From assembly GCA_015488785.1 (NCBI GenBank), contig WFNC01000541.1:1-12345 (forward strand): DNA of 12,345 nucleotides. The letters run 5' to 3'. The number at the start of each line of letters is the position of its first letter. The stretch's first letter is position 1. Under the pieces are notes generated by a model. It made no database searches, was not told the origin of the DNA, and saw nothing but the letters and a program-made list of their open reading frames with translations. Both the position numbers and the translations under genes were made by a program. Below are positions 1 to 6,944 of the stretch, in pieces. The stretch is from Flavobacteriales bacterium (GTDB taxonomy: Bacteria > Bacteroidota > Bacteroidia > Flavobacteriales_D > Parvicellaceae).

Positions 1-1632
1 GTATTCTTCCATACTATCAACCAATAGTTGTTTTGGTTTATATGGAAATTTATGTTTGTCAGGAATACCGTAAACGTATTCTACAAAAGTATGATCTAAG
101 AACGGAACTCTTACTTCTAAAGCGCTAGCCATACTCATTTGATCGACATCTCGAAGCAATACATTTTGCATATAAGTATTCATTTCTAAAAAAGAAACTT
201 TACTTAAAAATGGCACATTAAAACCTGGAGTATCGACATCTATATTGTTTATTCCAACTTTAAAAACTTCGTTTTCTGGAAGCGTATCTTTATTAATCAA
301 ATTTTTGACTAATTTATCGTTTAATATTTGACGATTGATAGGATAATAAAATGGTAACTCTAAATATTTCTGAGTGATGGTTTCGGTAATTTTATCTGAT
401 TCTACTGAAGGTTTAAATATTTGCAAACTTTTTCCTACAGCTTTTCTAAACACTAAAGGAAAAGAATACATCCATTTTTTGTCCAACAAATTAATTGCTC
501 TATGAAAAATATCGTACCCCGCAAATAGTTCATCCCCTCCCAAACCAGATAACGCCATTGTGACTCCACTTTCTTTAGTCACTTTTGAAACCACGTAAGA
601 GTTTAAACCATCTGTACTTGGATGATCCATTGCTTTCATTGCTGCAGGCAAATCATTTAAAAAATCTTTAGGAGATAGTTTTATTTCAGTATGATCTGTA
701 TTGTATTTTTCTGCTATTATTCTAGCATATTTAGCTTCACTAAATTCTTCTTCGGCAAAAGAAACGTTGTATGTCTTTATGGGTTTAGAACTTACTTCGC
801 TCATTAAAGCAACTACAGCACTAGAATCGATACCTCCGCTAAGAAAAGCACCATACGGGACATCGGCTTGCATTCTATTTTCAACAGACTGCTTTAAACG
901 TTCTTTTACTTCTAACTTTATTTCTTCATAAGTTTGGTTTTCAGCCTTTCTATTAATAAAAAGGTTGATATCCCAGTATTTTTCTATTTTGTATTCATCA
1001 TCACTAACAAAAATATAATGTCCTGCTGGAAGCATTTTTACATTATCAACAATCGTAAGAGGAGCATGAACAGTTCCATATCTCAGATAATCGACCAAAG
1101 CTACTTTATCTATTTTAGCATCTATGAAAGGCAATGAAATTAGACTTCTAAGTTCTGAAGAAAATGCGAGGTTTTTGTTGTTATCAAAATAATATAATGG
1201 TTTAATTCCCAATCGATCTCGAGCAATAAAAAGTGTTCTATCTTTTTTATTCCAAATAGAAAAAGCGAACATTCCCTCTAGTTTATGAACGCAACCTGTC
1301 CCCCATTTTTGATAGGCTGCTAATATAACTTCACTATCGGATGACGTTTTAAATTCATATTCATTTTTTAAAAGTTCTTTAAGCGCCTTATAATTGTAAA
1401 TCTCTCCATTGAAAACCATTATCAAATTTTCATCATTGCTAAACATTGGCTGATCAGCGTTGTGACTTAAATCTATAATTGAAAGACGATTGTGTCCTAA
1501 AGCAACATCTTTGTTTAAAAATATAGCTGTAGCATCGGGACCTCTATGCGCCGACATCTCATTCATTTTTAAGATACTTTCCTTAGGATTGGATAACCCT
1601 GTCAAATTATAGACTCCGTTTATTCCACACAT
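1..1632 (-). CDS. asnB: Asparagine synthetase (glutamine-hydrolysing) family amidotransferase, 3' end outside window
   Basis: The 544 codons present run from ATG at 1632 to the left window edge with no stop, so the C terminus is missing. The protein opens with MCGI, which places the class II glutamine amidotransferase nucleophile at Cys2, followed by SAHRGPDA near residue 30 and FNGEIYN near residue 75. The synthetase half has the ATP PP-loop SGGIDSS at about residues 265-271, then GLGGDELFAGY and SALEVRVPFLDH. The family uses glutamine ammonia and ATP to amidate a carboxylate, classically aspartate to asparagine. It is the last gene visible in a polysaccharide locus, 34 bp after the epimerase gene. 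In such loci AsnB homologues are often suspected of amidating uronic acids or other glycan carboxylates, so asparagine may not be its product (inference). The family assignment is very secure; the substrate is not. Confidence 0.93.
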   Translation of the reverse strand, partial: MCGINGVYNLTGLSNPKESILKMNEMSAHRGPDATAIFLNKDVALGHNRLSIIDLSHNADQPMFSNDENLIMVFNGEIYNYKALKELLKNEYEFKTSSDSEVILAAYQKWGTGCVHKLEGMFAFSIWNKKDRTLFIARDRLGIKPLYYFDNNKNLAFSSELRSLISLPFIDAKIDKVALVDYLRYGTVHAPLTIVDNVKMLPAGHYIFVSDDEYKIEKYWDINLFINRKAENQTYEEIKLEVKERLKQSVENRMQADVPYGAFLSGGIDSSAVVALMSEVSSKPIKTYNVSFAEEEFSEAKYARIIAEKYNTDHTEIKLSPKDFLNDLPAAMKAMDHPSTDGLNSYVVSKVTKESGVTMALSGLGGDELFAGYDIFHRAINLLDKKWMYSFPLVFRKAVGKSLQIFKPSVESDKITETITQKYLELPFYYPINRQILNDKLVKNLINKDTLPENEVFKVGINNIDVDTPGFNVPFLSKVSFLEMNTYMQNVLLRDVDQMSMASALEVRVPFLDHTFVEYVYGIPDKHKFPYKPKQLLVDSMEEY

Positions 1633-1666
1633 TTTTTTCTCTTTTAATTTCTAAAATTCGGTCTAA

Positions 1667-2614
1667 TTAGTTTTCTAATTGACTTAAAAATACGGGGTTG
1701 TTTAATAATAATTCGATCCCTTCTTCTATCGAAATAAGCGGACGTTGCAGTACGCCTTTCATTTTAGAATTATCGGGCATTCTACGCGTCATATCACCAT
1801 CTTTTAGCGGAGGTAAATGTTCTATTATCGATTTTGAATTTGTTTTTTGGATGACTAATTTCGCTAAATCAAGAATTGTAATCTCATCTGCACCTCCGAT
1901 ATTTACCGTTTGGTTGACATATAGATTTTCTTCAAACATTTTTACACAAGTGTCAATATTATCATCTACATAGCAAAAAGTTCTGGTTTGAGATCCTTCT
2001 CCGTAAATTGTAATCGGTTCGTTTTTTAAAGCTAAAGCAACAAATTTAGCAACCACAAAGTCTTTACTTTGATTAGGACCGTAAGTATTAAAAAATCTAA
2101 AAATGGTGAAATCTAAGTCAAATGACTGCTTGAACGATCGAAAGAAAGCTTCTCCAACGTTTTTAACAACCGCGTATGGGACTCTAGAATTTAACGGAGT
2201 AGTATCTTCATTTTGAGGAAGTTCGACAGGTTCCCCATAAACTTCCGATGAAGATGAAAAGAAGGCTCTTTTTACAGAAGTATTTTTACAAAGATTCAAT
2301 ACATTTTTGATTCCATCAATATCATCTAATACTTCAATGGGATTTTCTTGAGTCCGTTGAACTCCAACCAATGCGGCATAATGAAATACATAATCGAATT
2401 TATAAGACAACATTAATTCAGAAATATCCCTATACTTATTTACATCGCAATAAACAAATGACCAGTTTTTATGCTCTTTTGAAGGCAGTTTAGATTTACT
2501 ACCTGTAGATAAATCATCTGCAACGACCACAAAATAATCTTTATTCTGTACTAATCTTCGAGCCAAAGCTCCTCCAACATTACCTGCTCCTCCAGTTATT
2601 AATATTTTAATCAT
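1667..2614 (-). CDS. NAD-dependent epimerase/dehydratase (extended SDR, nucleotide-sugar type)
   Basis: This 315-residue extended short-chain dehydrogenase begins MIKILITGGAGNVGG, with the Rossmann GxxGxxG at residues 8-14. The catalytic YxxxK is Tyr147-Lys151, preceded by SSSSEVYGEP around 120-128. RFFNTYGPNQ and RTFCYVDDN are typical of UDP-sugar epimerases and decarboxylases such as the GalE and UDP-glucuronate families. It should act in the cytoplasm on a nucleotide-activated sugar, holding NAD(H) as a tightly bound hydride carrier. The ATG overlaps the stop of the upstream glycosyltransferase gene by four bases (ATGA on the minus strand), indicating translational coupling. The length is normal and I see no defect. 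Whether it is a 4-epimerase, a decarboxylase or a dehydratase cannot be decided from motifs alone. Confidence 0.92.
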   Translation of the reverse strand: MIKILITGGAGNVGGALARRLVQNKDYFVVVADDLSTGSKSKLPSKEHKNWSFVYCDVNKYRDISELMLSYKFDYVFHYAALVGVQRTQENPIEVLDDIDGIKNVLNLCKNTSVKRAFFSSSSEVYGEPVELPQNEDTTPLNSRVPYAVVKNVGEAFFRSFKQSFDLDFTIFRFFNTYGPNQSKDFVVAKFVALALKNEPITIYGEGSQTRTFCYVDDNIDTCVKMFEENLYVNQTVNIGGADEITILDLAKLVIQKTNSKSIIEHLPPLKDGDMTRRMPDNSKMKGVLQRPLISIEEGIELLLNNPVFLSQLEN

Positions 2615-3660
2615 AGTTTAAACGACGTTAGTGTTTTAGCCCAATTTTCGGTACTGACTTGCAAAGATAATTTATTGCTTTGATTTTGCATCTTAATCAA
2701 CTCTTTTTCTGATAAAGATATCATTTTTCGAAACGAACTTATAATTTCTTCTTGGTTAGCAGCTTCAAAACTAAAACCGTTTTCCCCTTCTTTAAAAAAA
2801 CGTTCTTTAGCTCCGATTTTATTACTCAACAACATTGGATAGCCTGCTGCCGCAAACTCTTGTACAGAAACGCCCCAGGGCTCAAAATGACTCGGTAATA
2901 TATATACACTTGTTTCTTTAATTACTTTGGCAAATTGATCGGGCTGTAAAAATCCAAAATGTTTAATTTTAGGGTGCTCTACTCTATTTTCGTATTCATC
3001 GCCAGAACCAACACACCACAACTCCCATTCGCTATTTGTTTCTTCTTGAAATTTGATAAAAGCATTCCACATATCATAAATTCCTTTACGTTTAATATAT
3101 CGACCAACATAAAGAAATCGTTTAGGCATTCGTTTCTGTTTTTCTAATTTGAATTTATTATAATAAGATTCGAATAATTCGGTATTGGCAACATAAAAAC
3201 CTTTTCCTATTTTATCGTCCGAAAAACCGAGGTGACAGGCAAAATTAGCCTGTGAACTTCCTGGTACCCAAGCATGAGAAAACTTGTTCCGAATCAAAAA
3301 CGGATTCAGAGCTTTTGCTAAATACTGTTTTAGATTTCCGACCCACTGATTATCAATAATCAAAACAGTTGGCATTTTCCCTTTAAAATTCTTACAAACT
3401 TTTACATAATCTTTATCAATCCATCCAGAACAGACTATTGTTTGAATATTACTGTGCTTAACTAATTCAACTAAAGAATTATAATCATGATTACTACGTT
3501 GATAAACTTTTATACCATCAAAATTAAATTCAAAAGGAGCTTCATCTACCAAAGGCCAACGAACCACCGAAATTGATAAATCGGGGTACTTTTCAATTGC
3601 TTTTTGCATGCAATTTAATGTATATCCTCCAAGTTCTGTATATAGAAATAGTACATTCAT
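2611..3660 (-). CDS. Glycosyltransferase, GT4-type (GT-B fold)
   Basis: The 349-residue protein has the GT-B layout: an N-terminal acceptor half (about 1-175) and a C-terminal nucleotide-sugar half starting at RFLYVGRYIKRKG (about 181-193). The E-x7-E signature of GT4-like enzymes is HFEPWGVSVQE, with Glu260 and Glu268, followed by FAAAGYPMLLSNKIGAKE. The family transfers a sugar from a nucleotide donor to a growing glycan at the cytoplasmic membrane face, normally retaining the anomeric configuration. There is no transmembrane segment. It sits between the SGNH hydrolase and epimerase genes with four-base ATGA overlaps on both sides, so it belongs to the same polysaccharide operon. Donor and acceptor cannot be predicted. 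Confidence 0.9.
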   Translation of the reverse strand: MNVLFLYTELGGYTLNCMQKAIEKYPDLSISVVRWPLVDEAPFEFNFDGIKVYQRSNHDYNSLVELVKHSNIQTIVCSGWIDKDYVKVCKNFKGKMPTVLIIDNQWVGNLKQYLAKALNPFLIRNKFSHAWVPGSSQANFACHLGFSDDKIGKGFYVANTELFESYYNKFKLEKQKRMPKRFLYVGRYIKRKGIYDMWNAFIKFQEETNSEWELWCVGSGDEYENRVEHPKIKHFGFLQPDQFAKVIKETSVYILPSHFEPWGVSVQEFAAAGYPMLLSNKIGAKERFFKEGENGFSFEAANQEEIISSFRKMISLSEKELIKMQNQSNKLSLQVSTENWAKTLTSFKL

Positions 3661-4583
3661 TTATTGTTTGTATTAATCGCATTTTCTAAAAAAGGAGCTA
3701 AAGTTTTAGCTAATATATCTTGTCCTTTATTATTCAGGTGAATAGCATCTCGATAACCTGATTCCACTTCATATTCTAATCCTGATATAAGCTCAATATT
3801 ATTGTTCTTTGCTATTTCTATAATTCTTTTTCCGTTATTATTATATTCTTTATTCTTAAATTCTCTAAGCGTTGGATGAAGGTAAAACAATAATCTAATA
3901 TTCTTCTTTTTAGAATAATTAATAAAATCATTAAATCCCGAATTTTCTTTTTCTGCTAGATGAATTAACAACTCATTTACTTTTTTATTTCTTCCTTGTT
4001 GCTTATCAGGAATCACGTATCTCCTAATCAAGCCTTCAATCGCCGAATTTGGATTTTTTATCGGAAATGACTTCAAATTACCCGGTATAATTTGTCCATC
4101 CTTTGGATTATCTATTTTATTATCCTTTAAATCGTGACTAGAAATGACTAAAAAGATAACTTCCGCTCCAAAATCGCCTTTTTCTTCTAAATACGAAAAG
4201 CAGTTGTCTGGTCCCCAACTTCCTGCCGAAATATTTAAGACTTGTATTGAATCTCCTTTTCTATTTTTATTTAATCTTATATTCAATTTGGAAGTCGCCA
4301 AACTATCGTGATCAGTTAATGAACCTCCGTTTAAAACCGAATCTCCAAAACCTAAAATAATTCGAGCATTTTTATTAATCTTTTTATTTCGCATAGAATA
4401 TTGGTTTGTTATCATTCTATTTTGAAATCTTTTTAGATTTTGATTCGGAGCATAAATATACTCATAAGAATCACTCGAAATATATAACATAGGAGTATGA
4501 AGTCCATAAAACCGCAATACTAGCTCTACTATTAATACAGTTAGAAAAGCAAACAACAAACCATTAAATAGTTTTTTCTTCAT
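3657..4583 (-). CDS. Membrane-anchored SGNH/GDSL-family hydrolase
   Basis: This 308-residue protein has one hydrophobic N-terminal segment (about residues 5-24, after MKKK) that should anchor it with the catalytic domain outside the cytoplasmic membrane. Block I is ILGFGDSVLNGG with the nucleophile Ser82, the block II glycine lies in NISAGSWG near residue 121, and block V is RDAIHLNNKGQ with Asp279 and His282, so the triad is complete. The block III position reads ISSHDLKDN near residues 148-155, where many relatives have GxND. The family removes or transfers acyl groups, often O-acetyl groups on glycans. Its place beside polymerase and glycosyltransferase genes suggests polysaccharide O-acyl editing (inference). 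Its first 20 bases overlap the end of the polymerase gene. Confidence 0.82.
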   Translation of the reverse strand: MKKKLFNGLLFAFLTVLIVELVLRFYGLHTPMLYISSDSYEYIYAPNQNLKRFQNRMITNQYSMRNKKINKNARIILGFGDSVLNGGSLTDHDSLATSKLNIRLNKNRKGDSIQVLNISAGSWGPDNCFSYLEEKGDFGAEVIFLVISSHDLKDNKIDNPKDGQIIPGNLKSFPIKNPNSAIEGLIRRYVIPDKQQGRNKKVNELLIHLAEKENSGFNDFINYSKKKNIRLLFYLHPTLREFKNKEYNNNGKRIIEIAKNNNIELISGLEYEVESGYRDAIHLNNKGQDILAKTLAPFLENAINTNNK

Positions 4584-5865
4584 CTGTTTCAGGTTTAAAA
4601 TAGATTAATAAAGTTATGCTCATTAAAAATATTATTGTGAAAGGGTTTAGAGATGCCGCTAACCAAGGTTCAAAGTTAGCAGAAAAAGCAACAGCTAATA
4701 CCAAAGGAATTATCAATTCTGATTTTCTATATACTCGACCTATTGTAACCACTATACCTCCAACAAATGACAGTAAGCCGACTAATCCTGTATTTAACCA
4801 AAAAATTAAATACGAATTATGCACTCCCCCTTGATGGTTCAACATATTTAACTTATGCTGTATAGGACCAAAAATCCAATACTCATCAAAAGTCCAACCT
4901 CGACCAAAAAAAAAGTTTTTTTGAATCTCTAGCCAAGCAAAATACCAAGCTATTGATCGACCAGAAGCTTTTTCTACCGATTCTTTACCATCAATTCGAA
5001 GAACTTTACCTAAACCAAATTGCTCTAAAAAAAAGAGAATCATATTTAATATAGAATCTAGATAAAAGCCTAATAAAGGCACTAAAATAACTGGTAGAAA
5101 TATTGAGATTCTAGAAAGCGATTGCGAAGCAATAAAAATAACTGTTGACGCAATTGCTCCCCGCGATTTTGAATAAAATAAAGCCAACAAAATTAAACCT
5201 AGATATATTATATTTTGCCATTTATTTACCTTAACTCCTAAATGTTTTTTGGTAATCGTAAATAAAGTAAAAAGTAGAAAAGTAAAAATCCCTAATGCAT
5301 TTGGATTCCCAAAAACACCTTTAAACCTCCCTCCGTGTGAAAAAGCTAGGTTTGGTCTAAAAACAAAGTAAAAGAATCCAATTAAAAGAATAACAACACC
5401 TAATGAAACAAAATCTAAAACGACTTTTTTTCCTTTGTCTTTCACTATAGAAATCAACAAAGGAGGTACAGCTAAATAAAGCAAAAAATAGGATAAGTTT
5501 TTCATAAAAGCTGTAAAAAGAACAGGAGACCTCGTTAATGAAAAGGCTGATACAGCAAAGAAAAATAAAAAAGGCTTGATTAAACTTCCTTGAAAAGCTA
5601 CTTTCTGCTGGAGAAAAACAAATACAGCTAATAGTAACATTAAAAACGGCTTTATTTGAGCAGCAAAAGTCATCGAGAAATTGTCAGAAAGAACTAGAAC
5701 GAAAAAAAAACTAAACAAAACATAAATCGATTTCTTTTTTAAAACAAAAAACAGAAATAAAATAAACGTAGCTACAATAGCACCCACTTTAAAATACAAG
5801 CCTAAAAAAAACCATAAAGTTAAAATAAGTAGTAATTCTTTATATTTTAAGAAAAAATATTGCAT
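4564..5865 (-). CDS. O-antigen polymerase/ligase-like polytopic membrane protein (Wzy/WaaL superfamily)
   Basis: The 433-residue protein is almost entirely hydrophobic, with about ten or more predicted membrane spans. Features fitting the Wzy_C/O-antigen ligase superfamily are GVFGNPNALG at about 183-192, SKSRGAIAST near 232-241, and a long non-membrane loop (about 283-350) containing SGRSIAWYFAW, FFFGRGW and the ending HNSYLIFWLNTGLVG, with His349. These proteins polymerise lipid-linked repeat units or ligate finished glycan onto a lipid or protein on the outer side of the inner membrane. Polymerase and ligase cannot be told apart by motif; the location within a glycan locus favours Wzy. One base separates its ATG from the stop of the upstream small gene, and its 3' end overlaps the SGNH gene by 20 bp. 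Confidence 0.85.
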   Translation of the reverse strand: MQYFFLKYKELLLILTLWFFLGLYFKVGAIVATFILFLFFVLKKKSIYVLFSFFFVLVLSDNFSMTFAAQIKPFLMLLLAVFVFLQQKVAFQGSLIKPFLFFFAVSAFSLTRSPVLFTAFMKNLSYFLLYLAVPPLLISIVKDKGKKVVLDFVSLGVVILLIGFFYFVFRPNLAFSHGGRFKGVFGNPNALGIFTFLLFTLFTITKKHLGVKVNKWQNIIYLGLILLALFYSKSRGAIASTVIFIASQSLSRISIFLPVILVPLLGFYLDSILNMILFFLEQFGLGKVLRIDGKESVEKASGRSIAWYFAWLEIQKNFFFGRGWTFDEYWIFGPIQHKLNMLNHQGGVHNSYLIFWLNTGLVGLLSFVGGIVVTIGRVYRKSELIIPLVLAVAFSANFEPWLAASLNPFTIIFLMSITLLIYFKPETDEEKTI

Positions 5866-5866
5866 C

Positions 5867-6058
5867 CTATTTTTTTATTTTATAGCTAACACATTCATAC
5901 GCATTAAATATTTTACTAGAAAAAAACTTCTCAGCGATTTTATCATATTCAGGTAAAAACAATAATCCTAAAGTTATTAAATGAAAAGAAACATATAGTA
6001 TAACAACAAACATTAATAATAAGTTCAGTCTATCTTTATTTCCTAAAACAAATTTCAT
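5867..6058 (-). CDS. Small single-span membrane protein, function unknown
   Basis: This 63-residue reading frame starts with MKFVLGNKDR, has one hydrophobic stretch at about residues 12-35 (rich in Leu, Val, Ile and Phe), and ends with a short basic tail (SYKIKK). The positive N terminus followed by one span predicts an inner-membrane protein with its N terminus inside. I do not recognise a family. It is the first gene of the leftward polysaccharide locus, and its TAG is one base from the ATG of the polymerase-like gene, an arrangement expected of a translated, coupled gene. It could be an accessory subunit of the polymerase or a degraded remnant of a larger membrane gene. The evidence for translation is its position and membrane-like composition only. 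Confidence 0.6.
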   Translation of the reverse strand: MKFVLGNKDRLNLLLMFVVILYVSFHLITLGLLFLPEYDKIAEKFFSSKIFNAYECVSYKIKK

Positions 6059-6083
6059 ATTACAACTTCTATTTACTTTTTTG

Positions 6084-6091
6084 TACCTTTG
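6084..6091 (+). promoter_or_regulatory. Candidate Bacteroidota -7 element (TACCTTTG) for the CBS/NAD kinase genes
   Basis: TACCTTTG exactly matches the TAnnTTTG -7 consensus of the Bacteroidota primary sigma factor and follows a run of T. No TTG or TTTG is visible at the expected -33 spacing. Transcription would start near 6097, giving a leader of about 155 nt before the ATG at 6252. Confidence 0.4.
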
Positions 6092-6148
6092 TTAAAATTT
6101 AACACTCAAAATAAATAGCTTTTCGTTTTTTTTGAAATAATAGTTACG

Positions 6149-6178
6149 TTGAGTATATAACAATGCAAATATACTCAA
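6149..6178. repeat. Perfect 10-bp inverted repeat with 10-nt spacer
   Basis: TTGAGTATAT at 6149-6158 is the exact reverse complement of ATATACTCAA at 6169-6178, separated by AACAATGCAA. It could be a DNA operator, or a hairpin in the leader of the rightward transcript. It is not a rho-independent terminator because no T tract follows directly. The right arm overlaps the minus-strand -7 candidate, so a protein bound here could block leftward transcription. Confidence 0.6.
6166..6173 (-). promoter_or_regulatory. Candidate -7 element (TATATTTG) for the polysaccharide genes
   Basis: The minus strand reads TATATTTG, an exact TAnnTTTG match, and would start transcription near 6160, about 100 nt before the small membrane-protein gene. 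No good -33 TTG is visible upstream. The element lies partly inside the 10-bp inverted repeat. Confidence 0.4.
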
Positions 6179-6251
6179 ACCTAATTGTTTTTAATGTTTT
6201 TATGTACATCCTTTTATATTAACCTTTTATTCTAGTTAAACGAATCAAAAT

Positions 6252-6914
6252 ATGCTTGCTCAAGACATAATAATAGACACAATCCCCCCAATAAAACCAA
6301 GCGAAAGTGGCGAAAAAGCACTTGCGTGGATGGATGAATTTAAAGTATCTCACTTGCCCGTTGTAAAAGGAAGTAAATACTTAGGTCTAGTTTCTGACAC
6401 GCTTATTTATGATCAAAATGATGCTTCGGCACCATTATCACAAATGAATGTAGCCTACAATAGGCCTTTCGCTTATGCTGATTTTCATTTATATGAGGTC
6501 ATAAAAATTATAAATGAATATAATTTATCCTTGATTCCTATTTTAGACAAATTAGACAATTACATTGGTTGTACGACTTTAGCGGAGATAACTAAAGCAT
6601 TTTCTAGCATTTCATCTATCAACGAAACTGGAGCTATAATTGTTTTGGAAATCAATAAGATTGACTATTCCTTAACTCAAATTGCTCAAATAGTAGAAGG
6701 GAATGACACTAAAATTTTGAGTTCATTTGTTTATGCAAAACCAGATTCTAACAAATTAGAAGTTACTTTAAAAATTAATAGAGAGCATATTGGAGGAGTT
6801 TTGCAGACCTTTAATCGATACAATTACACTGTAAAATCTCATTTTACAAACAATAAAATTAGTAATAAAGTAAAGTCGAGATATGATTTACTGATGAATT
6901 ATCTAAATACTTAA
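6252..6914 (+). CDS. CBS-domain protein with C-terminal ACT-like region
   Basis: The 220-residue protein begins with two CBS repeats (about 1-55 and 65-118); HLPVVKGSKYLGLVSD and LIPILDKLDNYIGCTT are the typical strand segments. Residues of about 125-200 (GAIIVLEINKIDYSLTQIAQ onward) look like an ACT-type regulatory fold. CBS pairs usually bind adenine nucleotides and ACT domains small metabolites, so a cytoplasmic sensor role is likely; no catalytic domain is present. In Flavobacteriia this gene is commonly found directly before NAD kinase, as here, which hints at a link to NAD(P) or adenylate status (inference). The ATG at 6252 gives the expected CBS start MLAQDIIIDTIPP. Its TAA is in the same frame as the NAD kinase that follows. 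Confidence 0.85.
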   Translation: MLAQDIIIDTIPPIKPSESGEKALAWMDEFKVSHLPVVKGSKYLGLVSDTLIYDQNDASAPLSQMNVAYNRPFAYADFHLYEVIKIINEYNLSLIPILDKLDNYIGCTTLAEITKAFSSISSINETGAIIVLEINKIDYSLTQIAQIVEGNDTKILSSFVYAKPDSNKLEVTLKINREHIGGVLQTFNRYNYTVKSHFTNNKISNKVKSRYDLLMNYLNT

Positions 6915-6944
6915 ATCTTAAACCGTAGCCTTATCAAAACTAAA

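Larger units (their letters stand above)
6059..6251. promoter_or_regulatory. Divergent intergenic control region
   Basis: These 193 bp separate the leftward polysaccharide genes from the rightward CBS/NAD kinase genes. The region is very AT-rich. It contains one exact TAnnTTTG element on each strand and a perfect 10-bp inverted repeat, listed separately. I see no tRNA and no convincing small reading frame. Confidence 0.6.

Noticed and set aside
701..1137. Two short plus-strand reading frames (about 76 and 67 codons)
   Set aside because: Both lie inside the strongly supported asnB gene on the other strand and have no recognisable protein features.
1698..1973. 91-codon plus-strand frame
   Set aside because: Antisense to the C-terminal part of the epimerase gene; low-complexity translation and no independent signals.
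2959..3147. 62-codon plus-strand frame
   Set aside because: Antisense to the glycosyltransferase gene, with no independent signals.
4616..4834. 72-codon plus-strand frame
   Set aside because: Antisense to the polymerase-like membrane protein gene.
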